Origin: Streptomyces sp. NBC_01478
Lineage (GTDB): Bacteria > Actinomycetota > Actinomycetes > Streptomycetales > Streptomycetaceae
Direction of reading: 5' to 3'
NCBI RefSeq assembly: GCF_036227225.1
Contig: NZ_CP109444.1
Span: 1,240,001-1,304,000 of the forward strand
Length of the DNA: 64,000 nt
The number at the start of each line of letters is the position of its first letter. Within the stretch, counting starts at the first letter, position 1. The position numbers were made by a program, and so were the translations under genes. Positions 45,378 through 53,773 of this stretch are shown here, in pieces. Below the pieces are notes generated by a model, which made no database searches, was not told the DNA's origin, and saw only the letters and a list, made by a program, of their open reading frames with translations.

Positions 45378-46643
45378 TCAGAGTGACGGTGAACTCGTCC
45401 CCGGCGAAACCGGCGCGCTGACGGTGGACACCGACGCCGACGCGGAGCTAGCCGTCGTGTCGGAGGCGACCGATTCGGGAGCGGACGAGGCGGCCGACGA
45501 CTCCGTCGAGGGCGTGTCGGGAACCAGAGGTTCGGCGGACGGCGAGGACGGCGACTCCGAGCCCGGGGACTTCGAGGAGGGAGAGGAGGGGGACGACGGC
45601 GGGCACGGGCTCGTGGACGTGCCGGGCGTACCGGGCGTTCCCGGCTTGCCGGAGGCCGAAGAGGCGCACGGCGACGGCGAGTTGGAGGACGGTGACGTCG
45701 GCGGGGACACGGTCACCGACGGGCTGGCCGGGTTCACCGGCGGCGGGGTCTTGTGGTCGTGCCGCCCCGTGTCGCCGTGGTGACGGCCGAACCAGTCGCC
45801 GCTGTGGGGGTCGTAGATCACGAAGATGTTGATGATCTGCGGGGCGGGCGTGACCACGACGACGTTCTGCGGCCGGTACGACGACCAGGTGTCGCCGGTC
45901 CGCTTCGGGGTGGTCTGCTGGGCGACGGGCGGCGAGAGCGGGTTGCCGCAGGCGCAGCGCACACGGGGCACGCCGTGGTTGTCGACGAGAACGGCGGTGC
46001 CGGCCTGGAGGACGGCCTGGTAGGCGGTGGCGGCGCCGTCGCGGTAGCCGTGGTTGGTGACGCGGGTGTCCATGCGCAGTTGTACGGGGGTGAGTGAGCG
46101 CAGATAGGCGGGCACTCCGGCGGGCTGGACGCCGACGACGGACGCGAACGCCTGATTCTTGGACGGGGCCGCCTTCAGGGCCTTGATCTGCTTCTCCACG
46201 TCACAACTGGAGACGTTCTGGGTGCCGCCGTAGAGGCCGGGGGCGCCGCCGTCGACGCCGCGGACGGCGTTCGCCGGTTCCGAGGCGGTGGGCGAGGCGG
46301 AGACGGGCGGCGCGGAGCTCTCGTTCGCCGTGGACTCCGTGAACGGGTCGGGGCCCGTCTTGGCCGCGGACTGGAGGAAGACCTCGCCCTTGCTCGCCGT
46401 GCCGGACGAGCCTCCGTCGGAGCGGGTGATGACGAGAGCCAGGACCACGGCGGCCACCACGGCGGTCGTGAGGACGGCGACGCGTGGCGCGGACTTCCAC
46501 CAGGGCCGGTGCGGCTCCGGCGCTCCGGTACCGCCGCCGCCCGAGGGCTGCGAGGGCGGGCCCGAAGGCGGCTGGGAGGGTCCCGACAGCGGGCCGGAGG
46601 GCGGTCCGGTGGGGCGGCCTGAAGACGGAGGTTCGACGCTCAC
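45378..46643 (-). CDS. Membrane-anchored DUF6777-like protein with long Ser/Pro-rich tail
   Basis: About 421 residues from the GTG at 46643 (GGGAAGAAG upstream); an ATG at 46676 would add 11 residues. A Pro/Gly/Ser-rich cytoplasmic head leads to one membrane helix (RVAVLTTAVVAAVVLALVI). The extracytoplasmic core has PGLYGGTQNVSSCDVEKQIK, LRSLTPVQLRMDTRVTNHGYRDG, then LQAGTAVLVDNHGVPRVRCACGNPL, which I associate with DUF6777. The last 130 residues or so are almost only Ser, Pro, Thr and Ala, a likely surface stalk. Function is unknown. Confidence 0.82.
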   Translation of the reverse strand: MSVEPPSSGRPTGPPSGPLSGPSQPPSGPPSQPSGGGGTGAPEPHRPWWKSAPRVAVLTTAVVAAVVLALVITRSDGGSSGTASKGEVFLQSAAKTGPDPFTESTANESSAPPVSASPTASEPANAVRGVDGGAPGLYGGTQNVSSCDVEKQIKALKAAPSKNQAFASVVGVQPAGVPAYLRSLTPVQLRMDTRVTNHGYRDGAATAYQAVLQAGTAVLVDNHGVPRVRCACGNPLSPPVAQQTTPKRTGDTWSSYRPQNVVVVTPAPQIINIFVIYDPHSGDWFGRHHGDTGRHDHKTPPPVNPASPSVTVSPPTSPSSNSPSPCASSASGKPGTPGTPGTSTSPCPPSSPSSPSSKSPGSESPSSPSAEPLVPDTPSTESSAASSAPESVASDTTASSASASVSTVSAPVSPGTSSPSL

Positions 46644-46812
46644 GAGTTCTTCTTCCCGACGCGGCTCTGGCGGCATGGACGACCATCCGGGCGATTTATG
46701 CCGCTTTCTTCACAACGCACCCATTGTGTGCTCCGGTCCCGGTCCGTCCGCAAGCCGACGCGGACGGCCCTCCCGGCGGGCGCGCTCCCCGGGCGCTGCT
46801 TAGCGTGGCAGC

Positions 46813-48102
46813 GTGACCCCCCGAACCCCCTCTGACCAGGCAGTCGCCCGCCACGGCTGGCTCCAGGCGCTGAGCACGGTACTGGCCGGGCTGCTCTCCA
46901 TGATCGTGGTCGCCGCGCTGGGCCTGTGGGCGGCGGGCGCGGCGGACCTCCCGGACGGCGCGTTCCCCCGGGTCGTCACGGCCACGGTGGTGACGGCCGT
47001 CGGCGGCACCGTGAAACTCGCCGGGAACGCCGGCTCCCTGGCGGACACAAAGGCAGGCCTGACCGTCATCCCCCTCTCGGTGACCCTGACCGGCGCCCTG
47101 ACGACCGCGACGGCTTTCCTACGACCCCTGCGGCACCGCGCGGTCGCCTCGGCCCGCGAACTGGCCGGCTGGGCCGCCCGGATCGCCGTCCTGTGGCTGC
47201 TCGGCCTGATCGGACTGGCTCTCGGCGCGCGCCAGAAGTTCTCGGTCTCCCTGGGCAACGGAGCCCTCGGCGACGTCGGCGATCTGCTCGGCGCCTCCCC
47301 CGAGGTCGGCTTCGAGGCGGACGTGCCGCAGACCGTGCTGTTCGGTCTGCTGTGGCTGGCGGGGGTGCTGGTCCTGGCCCTCCTGGTGTCCCCCGGCGCG
47401 CCCCTCCCCGCCGGCCTCCTCCGCTTCCACGCGTCGGTACGCCCGGCCGCGTACGCCGTGGTGGCCCTGCTCCTCGCCTACGTCGCGCTCGGCGTCGTCC
47501 TGGCCCTCGTCACGGCGGCGACACGCGGCAACGTCACCCAGACCTTCGCCCTGATCCTCCTCGGCATGCCGAACCTCGTCTGGCTCACCCTCACGATCGG
47601 CCTGGGCGCCACCTGGAACGGCCGGGTCGACGGCCCCTTCGGCCTGCCCATGCCCCACCTGCTGGACGAGGTCCTGCGCACCCCGGACATCTCCACCCTG
47701 AACCTGAACTCGATCGCCGCCTACGACGGCAGGGTGTGGTGGCTCCCGGTGGCGAACGCGGTCCTGCTCCTGTCCGCCGCGTTCCTGATGGCCGCCCGCT
47801 CACCGTCCCGCGTACACGCCTGGCAGCACGCCGTCCACCTCGCGGTCGCCTTCGCCCTCGCGGTCCTCATGATCTGCCTCGTCGGCCGCGTCTCCGCGCA
47901 CTACGGCCTCTCCCTCCTCGGCATCGGCGACGTGGGCGGCGGCCTGTCCGGAGACCTGTTCCTGAAGCCGGAGTTGTGGTCGGCGGTGGGGCTGGCCGCG
48001 CTGTGGGGACTGGTCGCGGGGTTCCTGGGGGCGTTGCTGGCGAGGCCGGTCCACCGACACGGCGAGATCGAAATTCCCGCGCAGCCGCAACGCCCGTCGT
48101 GA
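46813..48102 (+). CDS. Streptophobe-type polytopic membrane protein
   Basis: 429 residues from the GTG at 46813, with about ten hydrophobic helices. The opening (GWLQALSTVLAGLLSMIVVAALGL split by loops), PDGAFPRVV, and the TVKLAGNAGSLADTKAGLTVIPLSVTL region match the Streptomyces-specific streptophobe family as I remember it. Function is unknown. It carries no catalytic motif that I recognise. It is divergent from the DUF6777-like gene, with 169 bases between, and is followed after 31 bases by a SnoaL-like gene. Confidence 0.82.
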   Translation: MTPRTPSDQAVARHGWLQALSTVLAGLLSMIVVAALGLWAAGAADLPDGAFPRVVTATVVTAVGGTVKLAGNAGSLADTKAGLTVIPLSVTLTGALTTATAFLRPLRHRAVASARELAGWAARIAVLWLLGLIGLALGARQKFSVSLGNGALGDVGDLLGASPEVGFEADVPQTVLFGLLWLAGVLVLALLVSPGAPLPAGLLRFHASVRPAAYAVVALLLAYVALGVVLALVTAATRGNVTQTFALILLGMPNLVWLTLTIGLGATWNGRVDGPFGLPMPHLLDEVLRTPDISTLNLNSIAAYDGRVWWLPVANAVLLLSAAFLMAARSPSRVHAWQHAVHLAVAFALAVLMICLVGRVSAHYGLSLLGIGDVGGGLSGDLFLKPELWSAVGLAALWGLVAGFLGALLARPVHRHGEIEIPAQPQRPS

Positions 48103-48133
48103 GAGGGTGCGCCCACCCGAGGGAAGGGCAGAC

Positions 48134-48541
48134 ATGACATTGCCTCTCGAAGACCGCCTGGCCATAACGGAGTTGATCGCACTGCACGGCCACCTGGTCG
48201 ACGAGGGCGAACTCGACCGCGCCGCCGAGGTGTTCACCCCGGACGTCGAGTACGACGTCACCGACTTCGGCCAGGGCACACTCACCGGCCTCCCCCAACT
48301 CGTGGACGCGTCCCTCGCCTTGGGCACCGCGAACCCCGTCGCGCATCACGTCACCAACGTGGTGATCGAGGAGTCGACGGAGGGGCAGGTCCGGGTCAGG
48401 TCGAAGGGACTGGGCATCAGAACGGACGGCTCGTGCGGATCGGTCACGTATGTCGACACCGTGGTGCGGGTCGGGGCGGGTTGGCGGATCTCCCGTCGCA
48501 AGGTGTCGGCACGCCGGACACCGCTGACGCCGGGGAGTTGA
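48134..48541 (+). CDS. SnoaL-like / NTF2-fold protein
   Basis: 135 residues from the ATG at 48134, with GGGAAGGG upstream. The fold is shown by LEDRLAITELIALHGHLVDEGELD, VFTPDVEYDVTDFG, HHVTNVVIEES and a final GWRISRRKVSARR. Such proteins bind or transform small hydrophobic ligands; the reaction is unknown. It follows the streptophobe-type gene by 31 bases and may be cotranscribed. A multi-hairpin repeat starts at its stop codon. Confidence 0.88.
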   Translation: MTLPLEDRLAITELIALHGHLVDEGELDRAAEVFTPDVEYDVTDFGQGTLTGLPQLVDASLALGTANPVAHHVTNVVIEESTEGQVRVRSKGLGIRTDGSCGSVTYVDTVVRVGAGWRISRRKVSARRTPLTPGS

Positions 48542-48628
48542 GCGCCCCCTCAGGGGCGCGGGGCTGTATCGATGTGCGGCTCCGCCGCGTGGGCGCGACC
48601 GGCCCCCACCGACCCGCAGCCGGTGAAC
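48541..48628. repeat. Multi-hairpin intergenic repeat element
   Basis: Directly after the SnoaL stop is a perfect hairpin GCGCCCC (48542-48548) / GGGGCGC (48553-48559) with a 4-base loop. Then come GCGGC (48576-48580) / GCCGC (48584-48588) and a GCGCGACC...CCGCAG tail. The order (GGGGCGCGGGGCTGTATCGA, GTGCGGCTCCGCCGCG, GGGCGCGACC, ACCCGCAG) resembles a repeat I recall from the intergenic regions of many Streptomyces genomes. Lying between two converging genes, it probably works as a terminator. Its family status needs a genome search. Confidence 0.7.
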
Positions 48629-48636
48629 AACCTGTC

Positions 48637-49593
48637 TCAGCTCCGCCTCCTGAACACCGGCTCGGCCCACCCGGGCGGCGCAACCACCCGCACATCCACC
48701 TCGGTCACCGGATGCCCCGCGACGACACCGCCCCGCAACTCCGTCACAAACGCCAGACAGGACTCGTACCGATCATCAGGGCTCTTCGCCAACGCCTTCG
48801 CGAAAACCCCGTCGACATGTCCCGGCAGATCCGCCCGATCCTCACTGACCGCCGGCGGCACGTCGTACTGGTGCGCCCAGAGCAGAGCCATGTCGTCGTC
48901 GCGACGGAACGGCGGCCGCCCCGCCAGGCTCTCGTAGACGACGCACGCGAGCCCGTACACATCGCACCGCCCGTCCACCGGCCGCCCCGAGATCTGCTCA
49001 GGGGCCACGTAGTCCAGCGTGCCGACGAACTGGCCGACCGTCGTGAACCCGGTCAGCGACAGCGACTTCTTCGTCAGGCCGAAGTCGGTGAGGTACACGT
49101 GCTCGGGATGGTCGCTGTCGGTGCCCCGAGCCACGAGGATGTTGCCGGGTTTCACGTCCCGGTGGACGAGCCCGTGATCGTGCGCCGCGTCCAGCGCGGA
49201 CGCGACCTGCGTGGCGATGCGCACCGCCGTCGTAAGCGCCAACGGGCCCTCCCGGTCCAGGAGATGACGCAGATCGCTGCCGGAGACGTAGCGCATCGCG
49301 ATGTACAGGACGCCGTCCGTCTCGCCCGCCTCGAAGACGGGCACGATGTGCGGATGGTCGATCGCGGCGGCGACCCGGGACTCGTGGGTGAAGCGTTTGC
49401 GGAAGGTGTCGTTGCGGGCGAGTTCGGGGGCGAGCAGCTTGAGGGCGACCGTGCGGTCCAGGCGCAGATCGTGGGCGCGGTAGACGACCGCCATGCCGCC
49501 GCGGCCGATCTCGCCCTCGATGCGGTAGCCGGCGATCTGCTGCCCGATCAGCTCGGAGGGGCGGCCGGAGAAGAGGCTCGCGTCACGGGCCAT
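48637..49593 (-). CDS. Ser/Thr protein kinase, cytoplasmic, Hanks type
   Basis: 318 residues with all catalytic features: glycine loop IGRGGMAVV (about 30-38), ATP-anchoring Lys52, HRDVKPGN with Asp146, DFG at 170-172, an activation loop rich in Ser/Thr and the P+1 motif GTLDYVAPEQ. No membrane helix or extracellular domain follows, so it is a soluble kinase. Its ATG lies inside the preceding SH3-like gene (11-base overlap), which itself follows an FHA-ABC transporter gene by 10 bases. In mycobacteria PknF phosphorylates the neighbouring FHA-ABC transporter Rv1747; the same partnership is inferred here. Confidence 0.93.
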   Translation of the reverse strand: MARDASLFSGRPSELIGQQIAGYRIEGEIGRGGMAVVYRAHDLRLDRTVALKLLAPELARNDTFRKRFTHESRVAAAIDHPHIVPVFEAGETDGVLYIAMRYVSGSDLRHLLDREGPLALTTAVRIATQVASALDAAHDHGLVHRDVKPGNILVARGTDSDHPEHVYLTDFGLTKKSLSLTGFTTVGQFVGTLDYVAPEQISGRPVDGRCDVYGLACVVYESLAGRPPFRRDDDMALLWAHQYDVPPAVSEDRADLPGHVDGVFAKALAKSPDDRYESCLAFVTELRGGVVAGHPVTEVDVRVVAPPGWAEPVFRRRS

Positions 49594-50131
49594 CGGAGCC
49601 CACGATCTGGGTGGGGGCGTGCCCGGGGTCGGCCGGTTCGGCGCGGGGGCCGTCGTCCGAGGCGTAGGTGCTGAGCCGGGTGCCGTCGCCGTACACCCAG
49701 CGCTCGTGGTCGGCGTCGTAGAGCCAGACGGACTCGCCGTCGACGACCACCCCGATCCGCAGGCCCTTGGTGCGGGCCTCGAAGGTCGCGCCGTCGAGGC
49801 CGCCGCCCGCGAGGTCCTCGACGGCGGCGCGGTAGCGGGCGATGGCCTGTTCCGCGCGGGCGAGCAGCGGGCGCGGGTCGGCGGTGCGGGTGAGCGGGCC
49901 CCCGGCCGCCGGCGGGTCCTGGGAGACCGAGATCAGATGGCGGCCGTCGACCCAGGCGGACCAGCCGTTGGAGCACAGGGCGTGGGCCCAGTCGCCGCGC
50001 CGCTCCAGCAACTGGACCGGGAGCAGCGCGTCGAGCGGCACGGTGGGGCGGGCGGGGTCCGGGGCCTCCCAGGCGGGCATCCCGTGCTCGGGGACGACGT
50101 GCGTGGGCCGGAAGTCGGCGGTGGTCGTCAT
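49583..50131 (-). CDS. Small SH3-like protein between FHA-ABC transporter and kinase
   Basis: 182 residues, no signal peptide or membrane segment. The N-terminal half (THVVPEHGMPAWE, LDALLPVQLLERRGDWAHALCSNGWSAWVDGRHL) looks like a bacterial SH3 fold, with alternating strands and a GWSAWVDGR end. A helix (LLARAEQAIARYRAAVEDLA) follows, then another strand-rich part (VGVVVDGESVWLYDADHERWVYGDG). I do not recognise a named family. It may scaffold the kinase or the transporter, given overlaps or near-contacts with both genes. Confidence 0.75.
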   Translation of the reverse strand: MTTTADFRPTHVVPEHGMPAWEAPDPARPTVPLDALLPVQLLERRGDWAHALCSNGWSAWVDGRHLISVSQDPPAAGGPLTRTADPRPLLARAEQAIARYRAAVEDLAGGGLDGATFEARTKGLRIGVVVDGESVWLYDADHERWVYGDGTRLSTYASDDGPRAEPADPGHAPTQIVGSDGP

Positions 50132-50141
50132 CGTGGCGTCC

Positions 50142-52481
50142 CTATTTCCGCATCACTGCGGGTTCGTGCCGCCGCAGCAGCCGGGACACCAGGAAGCCGA
50201 AGAGCAGCGACAGCACGACCAGCATGCCCATGTTGACCAGCCACACCCCGGCCGAGTGCCGGAACATCGGATCGCCGGTCAGCTCACCCGGCACGATCCG
50301 GGCCAGCCCGATGGTGCCGGCCATCCCGCCGAGCGCCCAGCGCGAGGGCACCAGCCAGGAGAGCTGTTCCAGGCCGGGTACGCCGTGCAGTTTCAACAGG
50401 GCGCCGCAGAAGACCACTTGGACGATGGCGAGCAGCACCAGCAGCGGCATCGTCACCTCCTCCTTGCGCACCATCGCGGAGACCAGCAGACCGAGCATCA
50501 TCGCGGTGAAGGACAGCAGGGCGACGGCCACGGTGATTTCGATCAGGGGCGGCATCAACACCCCTTTGCCGCCTGGCGCGTTGAGGTCGACGCCGAACAG
50601 TCCGACCAGGGTGAGGACCACGGCCTGCGCCACGGTGATCGCGCCCAGGACGACGACCTTGGAGAGCAGATACGCCGATCTGGACAGGCCGACGGCTCGC
50701 TCGCGTCGGTAGATCGCGCGTTCCTTGACGAGTTCGCGCACGGCGTTGGCCGCGCCGGTGAGCACGCCGCCGACGCACAGGATGAGCAGCGCGTTCATCG
50801 CCGTCTCCCGGGTCAGTTCGCTCCCGGCGAGCGCGCGGGCCATCGCGCCCATGACGAACGGCAGCGCGATCATGATGACGAGGAAGGTCCGGTCGGCGGC
50901 GAGGGCCGCGGTGTAGCGGCGGACCAGGGTGCCGAGCTGTGCGCCACGGCTGCGCGGCCGGGGCGGCGGTGCCACGGCGACCGGCCCGGAGCCGAGCTGG
51001 TGGGGCTGCGCGGTGGAGTTGCGGATGTACTGGCGCTGGAAGGGCGATTCCGCGAACTCCCGTGCCCAGTCCCGCTCCTGGTCCCGCTCGAAGGCCTCGA
51101 AGGCCTCCGGCCAGTGCTCGAAGCCGAAGAAGGCGAGGGCGTCGTCGGGCGGCCCGTAGTAGGCGACCTTGCCACCGGGCGCGAGCACCAGGAGCCGGTC
51201 GCACACGTCGAGGCTGAGAACGCTGTGGGTGACGACGATGACGGTACGGCCGTCGTCGGCGAGGCCGCGCAGCATGTGCATCACCGAGCGGTCCATGCCG
51301 GGGTCGAGTCCGGAGGTCGGCTCGTCGAGGAAGAGCAGCGAGGGCTTGGTCAGCAGTTCCAGGGCCACGCTGACCCGCTTGCGCTGGCCGCCGGAGAGGC
51401 TGTGCACGGGTTGCGCCGCGCGCTGTTCCAGGCCGAGTTCGCGGATGACCTCGTCGACCCTGGCCTGCCGTTCGGCCTTGGCCGTGTCCTGCGGGAAGCG
51501 CAGTTCGGCGGCGTACGACAGGGCGCTGTGCACGGTCAGTTGGGCGTGCAGGATGTCGTCCTGCGGGACCAGCCCGATGCGCTGGCGCAGTTCGGCGTAG
51601 TCGCGGTAGAGGTCGCGGCCGTCGTAGAGGACGGTGCCGCGGTCGGCGGGGCGCTGGCCGGTGAGCGCGTTGAGGAGGGTGGACTTGCCGGCGCCGCTGG
51701 GTCCGACGACGGCGAGCAGGCATTTCTCGCCGACCGGGAACGACACCTGGTCGAGGAGGACCTTGCGGCCGTGGTCGACGGCGACGGTGAGGTCCTGTAC
51801 GTCGAGGGAGACCTCGCCGGTGTCGACGTACTCCTGCAACTGGTCGCCGACGAGACAGAACGCGGAGTGCCCGATGCCGACGATGTCACCCGGCCCGAGC
51901 GGGGCGCGGGCGACGGGCTGGCCGTTGAGGTAGGTGCCGTTGTGGCTGCCGAGGTCGACGATCTCGAACGTGCCGTCCGGCATGGCCCGCAGTTCGGCGT
52001 GGCGGCGGGAGACGATCAGGTCGTCGACGACGAGGTCGTTGTCGGCGGCCCGGCCGATGCGGATGGTGCGGGTGGGCAGCGGTCGTACGGTGGTCGGCTG
52101 CCGGTAGGTGCCGGTGAAGGCGGGCATGGACACCGCCGAGGGGCGTTCCGGAGCCGGGGGCGGGCGGTCGGCGAGGGTGACGCACGGGCCGTCGGCCGGG
52201 CTGCCGAAGCGGATCACGCTGCCGGGGCCGACGCCCCGCTCCTGGACGCGGCGGCCGTCGGCGTAGGTGCCGTTCGTGCTGTGCTCGTCCTCCAGCGTCC
52301 AGTGGTCGGCCTCGGGGCGCAGGACCGCGTGGTGCCAGGAGACCCGGGCGTCGTCGATGACGATGTCGCTCAGCGGATCGCGTCCCACGTGGTAGTCGTG
52401 GCTCGGGGTCATGACCGTGGAGCCCGACTCCGTCTCCAGGAGGAGTTCGGGCGCGGTCGGCACCATCGGCCGCTCTGGCAT
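50142..52481 (-). CDS. FHA-FHA-ABC transporter fusion (Rv1747-like)
   Basis: 779 residues. FHA1 is at about 28-100 (GRDPLSDI, SWHHAVL, STNGTY) and FHA2 at about 138-208 (GRAADNDLVVDD, SRRHAEL, SHNGTYLNG). The ATPase domain has Walker A GPSGAGKST at 260-268, LSGGQRKRV and LLFLDEPTSGLDP. An ABCG-type membrane domain of about six helices follows (FLVIMIALPFVMG to LLFGFLVSRLLRR). The FHA domains bind phosphothreonine and, in Rv1747, control transport after phosphorylation by the adjacent kinase. The linker between the FHA domains carries several Thr residues (FTGTYRQPTT). It is the first gene of a three-gene unit. Confidence 0.94.
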   Translation of the reverse strand: MPERPMVPTAPELLLETESGSTVMTPSHDYHVGRDPLSDIVIDDARVSWHHAVLRPEADHWTLEDEHSTNGTYADGRRVQERGVGPGSVIRFGSPADGPCVTLADRPPPAPERPSAVSMPAFTGTYRQPTTVRPLPTRTIRIGRAADNDLVVDDLIVSRRHAELRAMPDGTFEIVDLGSHNGTYLNGQPVARAPLGPGDIVGIGHSAFCLVGDQLQEYVDTGEVSLDVQDLTVAVDHGRKVLLDQVSFPVGEKCLLAVVGPSGAGKSTLLNALTGQRPADRGTVLYDGRDLYRDYAELRQRIGLVPQDDILHAQLTVHSALSYAAELRFPQDTAKAERQARVDEVIRELGLEQRAAQPVHSLSGGQRKRVSVALELLTKPSLLFLDEPTSGLDPGMDRSVMHMLRGLADDGRTVIVVTHSVLSLDVCDRLLVLAPGGKVAYYGPPDDALAFFGFEHWPEAFEAFERDQERDWAREFAESPFQRQYIRNSTAQPHQLGSGPVAVAPPPRPRSRGAQLGTLVRRYTAALAADRTFLVIMIALPFVMGAMARALAGSELTRETAMNALLILCVGGVLTGAANAVRELVKERAIYRRERAVGLSRSAYLLSKVVVLGAITVAQAVVLTLVGLFGVDLNAPGGKGVLMPPLIEITVAVALLSFTAMMLGLLVSAMVRKEEVTMPLLVLLAIVQVVFCGALLKLHGVPGLEQLSWLVPSRWALGGMAGTIGLARIVPGELTGDPMFRHSAGVWLVNMGMLVVLSLLFGFLVSRLLRRHEPAVMRK

Positions 52482-52553
52482 GCCCCTGATTCTACCGATT
52501 CGTCCACTCGTGCGCCCGGCCAGCGGTCAGGGGTGTGCGACGGGCGACACGTG

Positions 52554-53015
52554 TCAGGCGACGGGGACGACCAGTGCCGGAACGGTCCGCTGCATCCGGA
52601 GGGCGTCGACGGACTCGGCGAGCAGCTCGTACTCGGTCGTCTCGTCGCTGATGGCGATCTGCACCAGCCGGCCGGCCGCCAACTCGTAGGCCACCTGCTC
52701 CTGTTGGCCGACATCGCGGGACCATGTGCGCAGCGCCTTGGGCACGTCGGGGGCCGTGTCGGAGACCGGTACCAGGGCACCCCTGGGGAAGCGCGGGTTC
52801 TCCGGTTGCGGGTCGAGCCGGTCCGCCATCCAGGCCGCGCGGTCCCGTAACCACCACAGCGCGAGCGCCAGCGTGGGAGCACGATAGGTTCCCAGGGGCA
52901 CTCCGACGCGCTGTCCGTCGCAGGTACCGTACGCGGTGACATGGCACAGGAATTCGTCGTGCACGATCACTCCCCCGTCGCGTGTCTCGAATGCCGGTCG
53001 GGCCTCGCTTTCCAT
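52554..53015 (-). CDS. Small conserved protein of unknown function
   Basis: 153 residues from the ATG at 53015, no signal peptide or membrane helix. The sequence mixes strands and helices (VIVHDEFLCHVTAYGTCDGQ, ALALWWLRDRAAWMADRL, LAAGRLVQIAISDETTEYELL) and ends in a hydrophobic strand. I cannot place it in a family. The stop lies 72 bases from the FHA-ABC start on the same strand. It could be a stand-alone gene with its promoter in the 331-base region 53016-53346. Confidence 0.7.
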   Translation of the reverse strand: MESEARPAFETRDGGVIVHDEFLCHVTAYGTCDGQRVGVPLGTYRAPTLALALWWLRDRAAWMADRLDPQPENPRFPRGALVPVSDTAPDVPKALRTWSRDVGQQEQVAYELAAGRLVQIAISDETTEYELLAESVDALRMQRTVPALVVPVA

Positions 53016-53346
53016 GCGGCTCTGGCTGGCGGCTCGGGTGGCTCAGGTGGTGCGCACGATGGCGGATTCGCATCGTGAAGTTATGCCCTAGCAGACGAGT
53101 ATGTTCACTCCTGAAACACTGTCACCACGACTTTTTAGCCACTCTCTTGGCATATTCACAGCCTTCAATGGCCGAAAAGCTTCGGAGCCCTTTTCGGGGC
53201 CCCTTTTGCGGTGGTTTCCCGCCGTCATTACCCGAGGAGTAATCGACGCTTCGTACGGTCCCCGGCAGGGTTGAGGCACCGGGTCGGCAGGAATCGAGAT
53301 CCGGATCCCGACCAGTTCGAACGACCTCACTGGAGGCTGATTCACC
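53016..53346. other. AT-richer intergenic region with two inverted repeats
   Basis: 331 bases without a supportable gene, noticeably richer in A and T than the rest of the window from about 53090 to 53250. It holds CCGAAAAG (53172-53179) / CTTTTCGG (53190-53197), a perfect 8-base stem with a 10-base loop, and ATTAC (53227-53231) / GTAAT (53239-53243) with a 7-base centre. Divergent promoters for the genes at 53015 and 53347 should be here. A small RNA or an attenuator is possible but unproven. Confidence 0.5.
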
Positions 53347-53730
53347 ATGTCCGCGAACACCGACCGGTACGAGAACGCCGTCGCCCGCTACTTCGAGGCC
53401 TGGAACGCGGGCGAACCGGAGGCGCTGGCGAAGGCGGTCGCCGCCGCCTGGTCCGTCGAGGGTACGTACACCGACCCGCTGGCGACAGTCTCCGGGCACC
53501 CGGAGATCGCCGGGCTCATCGCCGGGGCGCACGAGCGGTTCCCGGGGTTCGTCTTCCGTCCACTGGGTGCCGTCGACGGGCACCACGACACCGCGCGCTT
53601 CGCCTGGGAGCTGGTGAGCGTGGCCGACGGGGCGGCGCCCGTCGCCGGTTTCGACGTGATCACGCTGGACGCGGACGGCCGTATCCGCTCCGTGCTCGGC
53701 TTTCTCGACCGGGTGCCCGCCGGGGTCTGA
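53347..53730 (+). CDS. NTF2-fold / SnoaL-like protein
   Basis: 127 residues from an ATG with GGAGG upstream. The fold is indicated by VARYFEAWNAGEPEALAKAV, a GTYTDPLATVSGHPEIAGLI turn, FVFRPLGAVDGHHDTARFAWEL and FDVITLDADGRIRSVLGFLD. Proteins of this type are often uncharacterised ligand-binding or isomerase-like enzymes. It converges on the AraC gene 43 bases away and is the third SnoaL/NTF2-fold gene in the window. Confidence 0.88.
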   Translation: MSANTDRYENAVARYFEAWNAGEPEALAKAVAAAWSVEGTYTDPLATVSGHPEIAGLIAGAHERFPGFVFRPLGAVDGHHDTARFAWELVSVADGAAPVAGFDVITLDADGRIRSVLGFLDRVPAGV

Positions 53731-53773
53731 GGGCCGGTGTCCGCGACGAGTTTTCCCCGGCTCGAAGAACGGC

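Noticed and set aside
45410..45730. Repetitive purine-rich stretch resembling a repeat array
   Set aside because: It is the antisense of codons for the Ser/Pro-rich stalk of the DUF6777-like protein; there are no regular spacers, so it is not a CRISPR array.
49842..52850. A 1002-residue plus-strand open frame
   Set aside because: It is antisense to the FHA-ABC transporter, whose domains are intact on the minus strand.
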